From contig CAKPDF010000006.1 in assembly GCA_934148535.1 (NCBI GenBank), positions 1 to 64,000 of the forward strand: DNA of 64,000 bases, in the 5' to 3' direction. The translations under genes were made by a program, and so were the position numbers. Under the pieces are notes generated by a model. That model searched no databases. It saw only the letters and a program-made list of their open reading frames with translations, and was not told where the DNA came from. Of this stretch, positions 32,193-42,083 are shown one piece after another. The stretch's first letter is position 1, and every line of letters starts with the position of its first letter. This DNA is from an uncultured Bacilli bacterium. Its GTDB lineage: Bacteria > Bacillota_I > Bacilli_A > RF39 > UBA660.

Positions 32193-33368
32193 GTGTATTG
32201 TAGAAGATGTGGTGCAAATGTTGATGTAAATGCAACTTATTGCAGTAATTGTGGTTTTCAATTTGATAATAAGAACAATTTACATTTCACAAAAAATAAT
32301 TCTACTGTAAAAAATAATATTATTGTTGGTGTATGTGTTGGGTTAGGCATAGTTTTTATATTTTTATTGTTTTTTGTAATATTGGAGGTTAATGGTTCTA
32401 GTTATTATTTTTCTGATAATGGTTATGTAAACAGTGAAGAAATAGAAAATAATTCTAGTACTTCTTCTAATATATCAGAAACGAAAAAAAATACAGGTAA
32501 GTCTATTATTGTAACTGATAATGTATATGATGGAGTTTCTATTTCTGGGGTAACTGATGCTAATAAATTAATATCTAAGGATTCTACCGATCAGAAAGAA
32601 AACTGTCCCAAAGAAATTTTACAAGTTGAAAATGATATAATTAAAAAGTATGGCATTACAGCTGTTAATTTATGTGAAATGAATGTTGATTTTGCAAAAG
32701 AACTAGAAGATGTAATTGATGTTATATACAATAATTATCCAATGGCTAGAGGGCATTTAACTAATTTATCTTTACATAACACTTCACTTTCGCAACCATT
32801 AGTAATAGCAATGTTTACACCTGCGTTTAACTTTGCAACTTCAGATTCTTCCTCAACGTATCCATGGGTTATTAAAACACAAGTTTTTTTGAGTAGTAAC
32901 TATTTTTTGAATAGGGCTAGATTAGAATCAAGTGTAAAGGAGGCTTCTTCTTCAGGACATTTTCCACCTAATGCAACTACATATTCTCCAGTTGCTCATG
33001 AATTTGGACATTATTTATCTTTTTTAGCAGTGTTAAATAATTATAAAGTTGATTCAATTCTTTTGATTGATTCTAATAATGTAAACTCATTTTATAAAGC
33101 ATTTGATGATTTTGGTTCTGGTAATTTTACACTTGAAATGTTAAAAGAGGCTTATAATAATTATAAAAATGATACTAATACGGTATTAGACTTTGATGAG
33201 TGGCGGGGTACTGTTTCTAATTATGCTTTAGCTAAGGATAATAATGGTAATTATATTTATGACGAAACTATGGCAGAAGCATTTCATGATGTTTACTTAA
33301 ATGGTGATAATGCTAGTGATGCTAGTAAGTATATTGTTTCAGTTTTAAAGGATAAATTAAAAGGTTAG
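32193..33368 (+). CDS. Zinc-ribbon, membrane-tethered HExxH metalloprotease-like protein
   Basis: 391 residues. The N-terminal zinc ribbon has CRRCGANVDVNATYCSNCG (residues 3-21), then one membrane helix (about 50-70), a Ser/Asn-rich linker and an outer domain. In the latter VAHEFGHYLSF (about 270) is an HExxH zinc site, and MAEAFHD about 85 residues later may give the third ligand, as in gluzincins. The ribbon would be cytoplasmic and the protease outside. GTG start behind GAGGTG. TATAAT at 32158. First gene of a four-gene set with a pseudo-HtrA. Confidence 0.8.
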   Translation: MYCRRCGANVDVNATYCSNCGFQFDNKNNLHFTKNNSTVKNNIIVGVCVGLGIVFIFLLFFVILEVNGSSYYFSDNGYVNSEEIENNSSTSSNISETKKNTGKSIIVTDNVYDGVSISGVTDANKLISKDSTDQKENCPKEILQVENDIIKKYGITAVNLCEMNVDFAKELEDVIDVIYNNYPMARGHLTNLSLHNTSLSQPLVIAMFTPAFNFATSDSSSTYPWVIKTQVFLSSNYFLNRARLESSVKEASSSGHFPPNATTYSPVAHEFGHYLSFLAVLNNYKVDSILLIDSNNVNSFYKAFDDFGSGNFTLEMLKEAYNNYKNDTNTVLDFDEWRGTVSNYALAKDNNGNYIYDETMAEAFHDVYLNGDNASDASKYIVSVLKDKLKG

Positions 33369-33377
33369 GTGAGTTAA

Positions 33378-35102
33378 GTGAAGAGAAAAATATTAATTGG
33401 AATTTTTTGTTTTGTTAGTGTCTCTCCTGTATTTGCTTTATCTAAAAGATTTACAATAGATATTTCTAAATTTTCAATTTCATCTAATTCTAAAAAAAAT
33501 GCTGTTACTTCGGAGTTTAATAATATTTATGAATTGACATATGAGAATTCATCTTCGAATGAAAGTTTAAAAGATGAAATAACAACTTTAAGTAAAAAAG
33601 TTACATATTTATTATTAGGAGAAGTCAATAATGGTAATGAATCGTCAGAAGAATATTTTGAGAGAAGGCAAGATTATTTAGATTTAAGATATAACCCTAT
33701 TGTTCCTAAGGATCCTAATTCGGAGTCGGGATTAGATGAAAATAGTCAGGAATATAAAGATGATATAGTTTCAGGATTGTCTGTGCCCGGTATGTTTAAT
33801 ATATTGGATGAACTAAATATAAATTATAATTCAATTGGTTCAGTAAGAATAACCTTAAATGATAATATGATAATTAGTATGGTATCTTTACCTGATGTAT
33901 CTATGAAAAAGGAAAATTTTGATAATCCTATGAATTATGTTACTGAAAAAACTAACCTAGTGATGTATTATTATTTCAAAAAACTAAATGATGATTACAA
34001 ATTATATTATTTATTTTGTGAAACTACTGATGATTTGGATGACTTTTTTGAAGATATAGGTAGTTCTGAAGAGGTAAAAGCGATTTCAATATCGATTAAT
34101 AATGATTCAAAATTAAATGATGTATATGATTTTTCAAAATTGGATTTATTAACTGAAAATAAGATTAATGAAATATATAATAATAATTATAAAAATGTAC
34201 TAATACTAAATGCTTATTATAATAATGATTTAGTTATATCATCTAATGGATTTTTTATAAATGATGGGTTGGTTGTTACAACATGGAGTTTTTTAGAAAA
34301 AGCTTTAATCGATTCTCAATATTTTGTTGTAAAGAATAGTGATGGAGTAATATATGATGTTGATGGTATTGTGACTGCTGATCCAGAAAATGATATTGCT
34401 GTTATTAAATTAAAGGAAAAGGTGCAATCTACTACTAATTTAGGAAATATTGATGATATTAAAATTGAGGATCCTGTAATATCTATAAGTAGTAAAACTG
34501 GTGTTGGTTTAACAATTCAAAAAGGTATTATTACTTCAAAGGATGAATATATACAGAGTTCTTTAGCTTTACAAGAAGTTGATGCGGGAAGTCCTTTATA
34601 TAATAATGAAGGATATGTTATAGGTATGAATACATCAAAAACAGTAAATACTAGTGTATCAATTGCTATAAATGAGAAGGTTTTAAGCGAGATTAAAAAT
34701 AAATTTAGTAATATAGATTTTTCTACAATTGATGTTGTATCATTTACTGATTTAAAAGAAAAATATTATTATGTAAGATATTCAAATGAAAGTGTAATTA
34801 ATACCATCCCTTCTTCTAAGTGGAAAGAATTTAAAAAGATAGGTAATATAGATAATAATATTAATATGAACCTTACGAAGGCTAGTTATGATAATAATAC
34901 AGTTAGTTTAAGATATCATAATGAGATTTCAAAATACGTAAGTGGTATGCAGCTTGCTTCATCATATAAGGATGAATTAATTAAAACTGGATTTGAACAA
35001 ATATTGAGTACTAGTACAAAGTGTATATATACTAATCATAAATATAAAGTAATAATTATGGACGAATTTGATTATTTGATAGTGGTGATGGTTAAACTAT
35101 GA
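33378..35102 (+). CDS. Secreted HtrA-fold protein lacking catalytic His and Ser
   Basis: 574 residues, signal peptide at 1-20 (IGIFCFVSVSPVFA). Residues about 265-450 follow the HtrA/trypsin-2 fold without gaps. Where HtrA has IVTNNHVV this has VVTTWSFL (His to Ser); the Asp remains in DPENDIAVIKL; where HtrA has PGNSGGAL this has EVDAGSPL (Ser to Ala). The protease is therefore predicted inactive. The N-terminal 260 residues and the C-terminal 120 residues are unrecognised. Four-base ATGA overlap with the next gene shows coupling. Could be a binding or regulatory pseudoenzyme for the metalloprotease encoded just before. Confidence 0.82.
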   Translation: MKRKILIGIFCFVSVSPVFALSKRFTIDISKFSISSNSKKNAVTSEFNNIYELTYENSSSNESLKDEITTLSKKVTYLLLGEVNNGNESSEEYFERRQDYLDLRYNPIVPKDPNSESGLDENSQEYKDDIVSGLSVPGMFNILDELNINYNSIGSVRITLNDNMIISMVSLPDVSMKKENFDNPMNYVTEKTNLVMYYYFKKLNDDYKLYYLFCETTDDLDDFFEDIGSSEEVKAISISINNDSKLNDVYDFSKLDLLTENKINEIYNNNYKNVLILNAYYNNDLVISSNGFFINDGLVVTTWSFLEKALIDSQYFVVKNSDGVIYDVDGIVTADPENDIAVIKLKEKVQSTTNLGNIDDIKIEDPVISISSKTGVGLTIQKGIITSKDEYIQSSLALQEVDAGSPLYNNEGYVIGMNTSKTVNTSVSIAINEKVLSEIKNKFSNIDFSTIDVVSFTDLKEKYYYVRYSNESVINTIPSSKWKEFKKIGNIDNNINMNLTKASYDNNTVSLRYHNEISKYVSGMQLASSYKDELIKTGFEQILSTSTKCIYTNHKYKVIIMDEFDYLIVVMVKL

Positions 35103-36760
35103 AAAAAATTATAAAAATATTAAATGAAAAGAAGTTAGTAATTTTAATTGCTACTTCTATATCGGTTATTGGAATAGTGTTGGTTATTATATTTTTAAAT
35201 AGAAAGATTAATACTAAAGTTTTTGATAATAATTATTATTTATTTAGTTATGATACTAAATGGAGTATTAGTAAAAAATCTGGATTACAAGTTAATTTAA
35301 AAAATGGTAGTAAAGGTACATTAGGCATTCAATCGTTTCAGATTGAGGATGAATATAAATATTTAAATATTGCAGATTTTATTGATGATATATTATATGG
35401 TATTAATGAACAAAATAAAACATACAAGTTAATATCACAATCTAATGATAAGATAACAAAATATTCTTATGATGGATATAAATTCTTATATGAAGGTGAT
35501 TCATCTCAAACTATGGTAGTTGTTACTAAAATTGGTGATAAAATGCTATTATTTAATTATGAGGCTAAAAATAAGTATTTTGATATCTTGATTGATAGTG
35601 TTGAAAATATTATTTATAATTTTGAATTAAAACCAGATAAATTTGATTTAAATTATAAGATATCGGTTGATACTGAGGATGTTTCATATTCAAAAAATGA
35701 TGCTTTAGCAAAAAAAATAGATAAGTTAGATTCGTATGAAATAGCAAATTCAAATTATTATGTCAATTATTCAATACCAAATATTTTTAAAATGACAAGC
35801 TTTGATTCAAAATCTGGTTCTTTTGTTTATAAAGAAGGAAATAACAGAATTATTTTGAATACTTACATTTATAATTTTAATATTTATGATTATATTGATT
35901 CAACTAAGAATTCTGGTAGTATATATTCTGATTATGATTATTTAAAAAAGGATACTGCTAAATATAAAAATTTTGTTGATGGTATTAATGAATTTAATAT
36001 AGGTAACTATAATGGATATATTTATAAAGTAAGTTATACAAATACTGGCACTATTAAGAATGATATTGATGCTTATATTATTGCTATAGAACTTAATAAA
36101 AATCACATTTTAAGAATTAAAGTTGAGGGAACAAATATTAAGGTACCTAGAGAGTTGTTGAATAATATTAAGATTAATTCTATTAAAAATTATTCTAGTT
36201 ATGTAACAAGAAATGTTGATAATGGTAATATGCTGATTGAATTGAAAAGATTTATTAATTCTGATTATGATAAATATGAACTATTAAAAATAAAATTGCC
36301 AGAGAAATATAGAGAAATAGATAAACAAAATAATATTTATTCTGATAGATATTTTGGATTAAATTATGATTCTAATAATGAAGTATATCAATATAATATT
36401 CATTATAAAATTAGTTCTTTAACAAAGGATTCAGAAATTGATTTGGTTAATTCAAATATGAATTCATATAAAACTTATGGTGAAGTAAAAGAATTATCTT
36501 TTTTGGGTGAAAGAGAAATAAATGGTAAGAATTATTCTTTGTATAATGCAAGCTATTATAAAAAAGGTAGTTTATATAATTCTTCTGATGACTCTGTAAT
36601 ATATAAAATTAATGAAAAAATATTGATAAATGAATTATCTGATGGAGGCTGTGTGGTAATAATAATTGATGGTAATGATATTGAGGTAGATGATACTTTA
36701 TTGAATGAAATAACTTCTATTGAAATAAGCACAGAACTTTTAAATAATGGAAAGAGGTGA
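35099..36760 (+). CDS. Membrane-tethered extracellular protein with about three similar domains
   Basis: 553 residues. One N-terminal membrane helix (about 13-33), then about three segments (40-180, 215-380, 400-545) that each start with a short aromatic strand and end in a DxxxxNI-helix pattern, suggesting repeated PsbP/DUF-like folds. Segment three resembles the outer part of the zinc-ribbon protein at 36882 in layout. No catalytic motif seen. Overlaps the pseudo-HtrA gene by four bases, so the two are made together. Confidence 0.7.
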   Translation: MKKIIKILNEKKLVILIATSISVIGIVLVIIFLNRKINTKVFDNNYYLFSYDTKWSISKKSGLQVNLKNGSKGTLGIQSFQIEDEYKYLNIADFIDDILYGINEQNKTYKLISQSNDKITKYSYDGYKFLYEGDSSQTMVVVTKIGDKMLLFNYEAKNKYFDILIDSVENIIYNFELKPDKFDLNYKISVDTEDVSYSKNDALAKKIDKLDSYEIANSNYYVNYSIPNIFKMTSFDSKSGSFVYKEGNNRIILNTYIYNFNIYDYIDSTKNSGSIYSDYDYLKKDTAKYKNFVDGINEFNIGNYNGYIYKVSYTNTGTIKNDIDAYIIAIELNKNHILRIKVEGTNIKVPRELLNNIKINSIKNYSSYVTRNVDNGNMLIELKRFINSDYDKYELLKIKLPEKYREIDKQNNIYSDRYFGLNYDSNNEVYQYNIHYKISSLTKDSEIDLVNSNMNSYKTYGEVKELSFLGEREINGKNYSLYNASYYKKGSLYNSSDDSVIYKINEKILINELSDGGCVVIIIDGNDIEVDDTLLNEITSIEISTELLNNGKR

Positions 36761-36767
36761 TAATTAG

Positions 36768-36806
36768 TTGGAAAAAATTGAATGGTGGGTTAAGGTAGTT
36801 TATTAA
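36768..36806 (+). CDS. Possible 12-codon leader ORF
   Basis: TTG at 36768 behind AGAGGTGATAA gives MEKIEWWVKVVY and stops, just before the hairpin at 36813. It may be a translated leader, a truncated gene start, or chance. Weak. Confidence 0.2.
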   Translation: MEKIEWWVKVVY

Positions 36807-36812
36807 TTTTAT

Positions 36813-36842
36813 TCAAATAATATGAATATTATTATGTTTTTG
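36813..36842 (+). terminator. Terminator between the tethered protein and the second zinc-ribbon gene
   Basis: AATAATAT / ATATTATT near-perfect stem followed by ATGTTTTTGTTT. It separates or attenuates transcription into the gene at 36882. Confidence 0.5.
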
Positions 36843-36881
36843 TTTATAAGAAATATGAAATAAGGAAAGAAGGAAATAAAA

Positions 36882-37727
36882 ATGAATTGTAAAAAGTGTG
36901 GTTTGCCATTAGATGCAAATGATAAATTTTGTAAAAACTGTGGAGCATCAGTTGAAGAAGTAAATGCTCAATCAAATCAAAATTATAATAATGTAAATTC
37001 TATGTCACAAAATAATGGAGCAATGTTCAATCCAAATCAAGGTATGTCTTATTCTTATCAATCGGTTAATAATACTTCTAAAAATAATAATATTTTAATT
37101 ATTCTTGCAATTGTTTTAGTTGTTGTTATTGCTGTATTAGCTATTGTTTTTGTTCCAAAAGTTTTAAATAGAGGTAATACAATAACTAATAATAATTCTA
37201 ATACGTCAAATAATGGAATAAATAATGTGTCTACAACTTCTAAATCTGTATATAAAGTAAATTTTGCTAACTTTACTTTTAAAATTCCTGATAATTTTAA
37301 ATATGAACTAAGTGATGGAGCTATGTTTATTTGTGATGAGAGTGAGCAAGAATGGTGTGTTATTTTGGATGTATTAGATTCTAGTTATGAACAAATAAAA
37401 AATAATAGATCTAGTCTTCAAGTTTCAGCACAACAAAATGGTTATACTGCAAAAGCTGCAGAGGTTAAGACATTAGGTGGAGTTGAGTTTGTTACGATAG
37501 AGGTTTCTATTGAAGGAGTAAATAATGTAATGGCTTTTTCAAAATTAAATTCTATGTATGTAGCTGCTATAGATGTTTATACTCAAGATAATACTGTAGA
37601 CTATGACATACTTAAAAATATTTCATCAATTATTTCTACAGCTACTTATAATGATGTTTCTAATGGTATTTCTATGCCATCAAAAGTTGATATAGATATG
37701 AAAAAAATAGTTGAAGATATGCAATAA
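36882..37727 (+). CDS. Zinc-ribbon membrane protein with outer domain
   Basis: 281 residues. Zinc ribbon CKKCGLPLDANDKFCKNCG (3-21), an Asn/Gln-rich linker, one membrane helix (about 70-95), a second low-complexity linker and an outer domain of about 140 residues (VNFANFTFKIPDNFKYEL to the end). The topology copies that of the metalloprotease at 32193. Likely a sensor or stress surface protein in the same system. AAGGAAAGAAGG precedes the ATG. Ends in a strong terminator. Confidence 0.78.
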   Translation: MNCKKCGLPLDANDKFCKNCGASVEEVNAQSNQNYNNVNSMSQNNGAMFNPNQGMSYSYQSVNNTSKNNNILIILAIVLVVVIAVLAIVFVPKVLNRGNTITNNNSNTSNNGINNVSTTSKSVYKVNFANFTFKIPDNFKYELSDGAMFICDESEQEWCVILDVLDSSYEQIKNNRSSLQVSAQQNGYTAKAAEVKTLGGVEFVTIEVSIEGVNNVMAFSKLNSMYVAAIDVYTQDNTVDYDILKNISSIISTATYNDVSNGISMPSKVDIDMKKIVEDMQ

Positions 37728-37733
37728 AAATTT

Positions 37734-37774
37734 AAAAGATAATATCTATTTTAGAAAGATTATTATCTTTTTTT
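37734..37774 (+). terminator. Terminator after the zinc-ribbon gene
   Basis: AAAGATAATA / TATTATCTTT stem with a longer loop and T7. Confidence 0.7.
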
Positions 37775-37831
37775 ATGAATTAGTTTTTTTAAAATTAAGT
37801 GAATTTCTTAAAGTAAAGTATAAATGTAAAT

Positions 37832-37859
37832 AAAATAGCAAATCAGGATTTGCTATTTT
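37832..37859. terminator. Bidirectional terminator
   Basis: Perfect 13-bp inverted repeat (AAAATAGCAAATC and complement) only two bases apart, with T-rich tails on both strands. It ends the minus-strand gene that stops at 37865. Confidence 0.8.
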
Positions 37860-37864
37860 ATTTA

Positions 37865-39142
37865 CTATATTTGATTCTGATTGGATTCTTTAGATTTTAT
37901 GTAACAAAGAATTCCAATTGCTAATGAGGTTGTCAAAATTAATAGAACTAGTTTTGTTAAATCTCCAGTTTTAGGATTTTTTATATTTTGATCTGTATTT
38001 GTTTGGTTATTATTTGCAAAGTTTTTTATTCCATTTTTAATATCCAATTTGAAACTTGAAATTATTGTTCCAGTTTGATCAGTATTGTCAACTTTTATTT
38101 CTTTTAATTCATATTCTATGCCATCGTTGTTAAGAGTAAGTGAATTGCTCTGTTTATTTAACCAATCCATTAATTTTTCTGTATCATATCCTTTTATTTG
38201 AGCAAGTGCATATACACAATTATTTATCCAAATATTGTCAATTAACATTTCTGTTGTATTATCAGCTGGTATGTATGTTATTATTCCATTACTATATGAA
38301 AAATTTGTAATCCAGGTATTTTTTTCATTACTTAAGGTAATTTTTAATGAGTCTGATGTTGATGTTATATCACTAGTATAACCATTTTGACTAAATTCTT
38401 TAGCATATTTTGCTGTTTTAAATACTTCGATAAAATTATCCCATAATTTTTCATTTTCACTTATATATGTGCCACCTTCAATATTGTTTTTTGATACTGT
38501 TATTATTGGTCTTATACTCCCACTTTCATTAATACTAACAGTAAAGTATGGAAATTCTGCAAAGGCATATCCATAAGCATAGATCCAACAGTAATTATGA
38601 TCATAGCCATCAACGTTATCATCTTTTTTTACCATTGCAATTAAGGATTTTGTAAATATTTTTGAACGTTCCGGATTTTTTAAAGCATAAAATGGGACGC
38701 TTTGAATTTTTTCTAAGTGTACAATTCCATCTTCTCCGTTATTTGTTTGTTTTATAAGATTTTTATATGCTTCTACTGAAGTGTAATCGAAATCTTTAAC
38801 TATATCATTTGCAGTAGGTAGTGTTATATTAGTTGCGTTTGTCCAAGTTGAGGTTCTCTGTTTTAATGTTTGATCTAGGATGGAGCCATTATATGTGCAT
38901 TCATCTGTTGTTATTTGTTCTGGCCATACTATATCTTCTCCTAAAAAACCTTTGTAAATTGCTTTTACAGAATCGTTATTATCTTCGATTACGTAAAAAT
39001 TTTCTTTTAATGAATCATTTAAATTTACTGTTATTTCATCACCAATATTATATGTAGTGTATGAAATTGCTTTTACTGATGTTATTCTAATTATTGCTGT
39101 AATAATAATTAAATTAAATAATAAAAATTTTTTTCTTTTCAT
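37865..39142 (-). CDS. Secreted protein with NPKTG-type cell-wall sorting tail
   Basis: 425 residues from the ATG at 39142; the in-frame ATG nine bases earlier abuts the AAAGG ribosome binding site. A signal peptide (about 1-26, ending SVKA) and a C-terminal NPKTGD, then a hydrophobic helix (LTKLVLLILTTSLAIGILCY) and a KSKES tail, the layout of a sortase substrate with a variant motif. The middle is unrecognised, with ANG-like Asn/Thr-rich linkers. Predicted to be anchored to the wall by a sortase not present here. Confidence 0.75.
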   Translation of the reverse strand: MKRKKFLLFNLIIITAIIRITSVKAISYTTYNIGDEITVNLNDSLKENFYVIEDNNDSVKAIYKGFLGEDIVWPEQITTDECTYNGSILDQTLKQRTSTWTNATNITLPTANDIVKDFDYTSVEAYKNLIKQTNNGEDGIVHLEKIQSVPFYALKNPERSKIFTKSLIAMVKKDDNVDGYDHNYCWIYAYGYAFAEFPYFTVSINESGSIRPIITVSKNNIEGGTYISENEKLWDNFIEVFKTAKYAKEFSQNGYTSDITSTSDSLKITLSNEKNTWITNFSYSNGIITYIPADNTTEMLIDNIWINNCVYALAQIKGYDTEKLMDWLNKQSNSLTLNNDGIEYELKEIKVDNTDQTGTIISSFKLDIKNGIKNFANNNQTNTDQNIKNPKTGDLTKLVLLILTTSLAIGILCYIKSKESNQNQI

Positions 39143-39374
39143 AAATATCATCCTTTCTATTTTTTCAACTTTTATCTCTACCTTTCTACACTAACATTAT
39201 ATCATAATATTATAATAAATGGTACATAAATTGACATAATTTTTCTTAAAGTTAAGCGATAATAATTAGTTATATTGTTTTAACTTAATTTTTACTTTTT
39301 AAGTATTTTGTTTAAAAAATTTTGTAATATAAATTAATTTAATTCTTTTTCTTCTTTTTAGAGAAATTTTTTTG

Positions 39375-39383
39375 TGCTATAAT
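39375..39383 (+). promoter_or_regulatory. Extended -10 promoter of the ABC-F gene
   Basis: TGC then TATAAT (39378-39383), about 20 bases before the ATG at 39404. No good -35. Confidence 0.5.
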
Positions 39384-39403
39384 ATTTGATGTTGGTGATT
39401 ATT

Positions 39404-41305
39404 ATGCGTATAAAAATTGTTAATGGTTCAGTTAGTTTTGGTGCTGATACTATACTTTCGAGCATTAATTTTAATGTTAATACAACAGATCATATTGGTA
39501 TAGTTGGAAGAAATGGTTGTGGAAAAACAACCTTAATTAATGCTATATTGGGTAATATTCCTATGGAAAAAGGAGTAGAAGAAGAGGACTTTGAATTTAT
39601 AAAAGAAGGTAATCCTAAAATAGGATATATTAAACAGGATAGTGTTAATTTTGATGATAGTACATTAATTTCTAATATATTATTTTGTTATAAGGATATA
39701 ATAGATTGTGAGGATAAAATAAAGAAATTAGAAGCAAAGATGAGTATTTCTTATGATAAGAATGATGCAGATAAGTATAATGATTTAATTTATAAATTTA
39801 AAAATATTGGTGGGTATGAATATAAAAAAGAATATGAACTTGCTTTATCTAAGTTTGGTTTTAATGAAAATGATAAATTAAGAAAAATGTCTTCTTTTTC
39901 TTTAGGACAAAGAACTAGAATTTCTTTGATGCTACTTATTCTTAGTAAACCAGATTTATTGTTACTTGATGAACCTACAAATCATTTAGATATTGATACT
40001 ATTTGTTTTTTAGAAGATTATTTAAAAAATTATAAAAAGAGTTTTATTGTTATATCACATGATAGAATGTTTTTAGATAGAGTAGTATCTACTATTTACG
40101 AAATAGAATATGGATGTTTAACTAAGTATAAGGGTAATTATTCATCTTATTTAAAGCAAAAGAAAGATAATTATAATAAGGCTTTAAAAGATTATGAATT
40201 TCAACAAAAAGAAATTAAGAGACTTAAGGCTATTGTGGATAGATTTAAATATAAACCTAGTAAGGCTAGTATGGCTATGAGTAAATTATCTTTGATAGAA
40301 AGAATGGTTAAGGTAGAATGTCCTAATGCTTATGATAATAAAACTTTTAATGCTTCTTTTGTACCTAAGATTGATAGTTATAAGGATGTTTTAAAAATTA
40401 AAAATTTAACTATTGGTTATGATAAGGTGATAAATGTTATAAATGGTTTAAATGTAACTCGAGGAGATAAAATTGGTATTATTGGTCATAATGGTAGTGG
40501 AAAGAGTACATTTTTAAAAACTATTTTAGGTAGTATTTCTAAAATAAGTGGAAAATATACTTTTGGTGATAGAGTTAGTATTGGATATTTTGATCAGAAT
40601 ATTACTTTTTCTGATGTTAATAATACTATGTATGATGAAATATCTATGGAATATCCTGATTTATCTTCTGAAAATGTTAGAGGTATATTGGGCGCTTTTA
40701 ATTTTAGTGGAGATGATGTTTTTAAAAAGATTAGTGATATGTCTGGTGGAGAAAGAGTTAGACTTATGCTTTGTAAGATAATGCAGTCAAAACCTAATTT
40801 ATTAATTTTAGATGAACCTACAAATCATTTGGATATGATTAGTAAAGAAACTTTAGAGAATATTTTACTTAGTTATAATGGCACTATTATATTTGTATCA
40901 CATGATAGATATTTTATTAATAAAATTGCTAATAAAATACTTGATTTTAATACTAATCCCGTTACTAATTATGATGGTAATTATAGTGAGTATATTGCTA
41001 GTATTAATAATAATGATGAAAGTAAGGTTAGTAATATTACTGATAAGAAAGATAATTTTAAATCAAGATGTATTGTAACTCCTTTAAAGGAAAGAAGTAA
41101 AAATATTAAAAAGTTAGAGAAAATAGAGAATGAGATTTTGAAATTAGAAGATAATATTTCAAAATATAATGAATTACTTAGTACTGAAGAAGTATATATG
41201 GATTATGAAAAAAGTAGAGAAATACAAAAAAATATAGATGATGATAGAAATAGAATTAAAATTTTAGAAAGTGCTTGGGATGAAATTAGTAAATTAATTT
41301 CTTAA
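39404..41305 (+). CDS. ABC-F family ATPase
   Basis: 633 residues from ATG 39404 behind GGTGATT; an earlier in-frame TTG overlaps the expected transcription start. Two ATPase domains: Walker A GRNGCGKTT and GHNGSGKST, signatures SFSLGQRTRIS and DMSGGERVRL, Walker B LLLLDEPTNHLD and LLILDEPTNHLD. A linker joins them and a coiled coil ends the protein (about 560-630). No membrane segment. ABC-F proteins act on the ribosome, in translation rescue or antibiotic protection; the subgroup is not assigned. Confidence 0.94.
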   Translation: MRIKIVNGSVSFGADTILSSINFNVNTTDHIGIVGRNGCGKTTLINAILGNIPMEKGVEEEDFEFIKEGNPKIGYIKQDSVNFDDSTLISNILFCYKDIIDCEDKIKKLEAKMSISYDKNDADKYNDLIYKFKNIGGYEYKKEYELALSKFGFNENDKLRKMSSFSLGQRTRISLMLLILSKPDLLLLDEPTNHLDIDTICFLEDYLKNYKKSFIVISHDRMFLDRVVSTIYEIEYGCLTKYKGNYSSYLKQKKDNYNKALKDYEFQQKEIKRLKAIVDRFKYKPSKASMAMSKLSLIERMVKVECPNAYDNKTFNASFVPKIDSYKDVLKIKNLTIGYDKVINVINGLNVTRGDKIGIIGHNGSGKSTFLKTILGSISKISGKYTFGDRVSIGYFDQNITFSDVNNTMYDEISMEYPDLSSENVRGILGAFNFSGDDVFKKISDMSGGERVRLMLCKIMQSKPNLLILDEPTNHLDMISKETLENILLSYNGTIIFVSHDRYFINKIANKILDFNTNPVTNYDGNYSEYIASINNNDESKVSNITDKKDNFKSRCIVTPLKERSKNIKKLEKIENEILKLEDNISKYNELLSTEEVYMDYEKSREIQKNIDDDRNRIKILESAWDEISKLIS

Positions 41306-41359
41306 ATTTGGTATATAATTTTCTTTTTGGTTAATATTTAAAATAGAGGTGAGATGAAA

Positions 41360-42016
41360 ATGACAAAAAGAAAATTAAAACCATTTGTTGTACCCATTAT
41401 TTATACTTTATCTTTAGTGCTACTAGTTGGATGTATTTATGTTGTGGAGGATGCTATTAGTGATAAATTATTTAAAAATAATAATAATACTGATATTCCT
41501 GTAGTAGATGATAATAATCAATATGATATGAATCCTGATATTCCTGTTATTAGTACTGATACTCAAATTATTCGTCCTTATACTGATAGTTCTGTTACGA
41601 TTGTTAGTTCATATTATGATAGGGATGCTAGTACGGAGGAACAAGAAAAATCTATTTTATATTATCAAAATACTTATATGCAAAATAGTGGCGTAGATTA
41701 TGCTATGCCTGATAATAAAAATTCTTTTGATGTTGTAAGTATTTTGGATGGTACTGTTACTAGTGTTAAGGATGATGATATTTTGGGTAAGGTTGTTGAG
41801 ATTAAGTATAGTAATGATTTGATTGGTGTTTATCAGAGTATGGGTGAAGTTGTTGTTAGCGCTAATGATAGTGTTACTCAAGGCATGGTAATTGGAAAAA
41901 GTGGATTATCTAATATTGGTGCGGATTTAGGTAGTCACTTACATTTTGAGTTATATTATCAGGGTAGTGTTGTTAATCCTGAAAATTATTTTGGTAAATT
42001 GTTAGGTGAAATTTAG
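41360..42016 (+). CDS. spoIIQ: SpoIIQ-like LytM/M23 protein
   Basis: 218 residues from ATG 41360, eight bases after GAGGTG; an ATG six bases earlier is too close to it. One membrane helix (about 12-32), a linker, then a LytM domain. Metal motifs are partial: HLHFEL is present but the first His of the family HxGxD is missing (NSGVDYA), as in Bacillus SpoIIQ. SpoIIQ on the forespore binds SpoIIIAH during engulfment. It sits directly ahead of spoIIID and mbl, which supports the call. Confidence 0.88.
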   Translation: MTKRKLKPFVVPIIYTLSLVLLVGCIYVVEDAISDKLFKNNNNTDIPVVDDNNQYDMNPDIPVISTDTQIIRPYTDSSVTIVSSYYDRDASTEEQEKSILYYQNTYMQNSGVDYAMPDNKNSFDVVSILDGTVTSVKDDDILGKVVEIKYSNDLIGVYQSMGEVVVSANDSVTQGMVIGKSGLSNIGADLGSHLHFELYYQGSVVNPENYFGKLLGEI

Positions 42017-42039
42017 GTGGTATTTTAGCCACCCTTTTT
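42016..42039 (+). terminator. Terminator after spoIIQ
   Basis: GGTGG / CCACC stem with an eight-base loop and CT6, starting at the last base of the stop codon. Confidence 0.7.
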
Positions 42040-42083
42040 TCATAAATAAAAAATTATCTAATATAATTATAAGGGGTAATACT

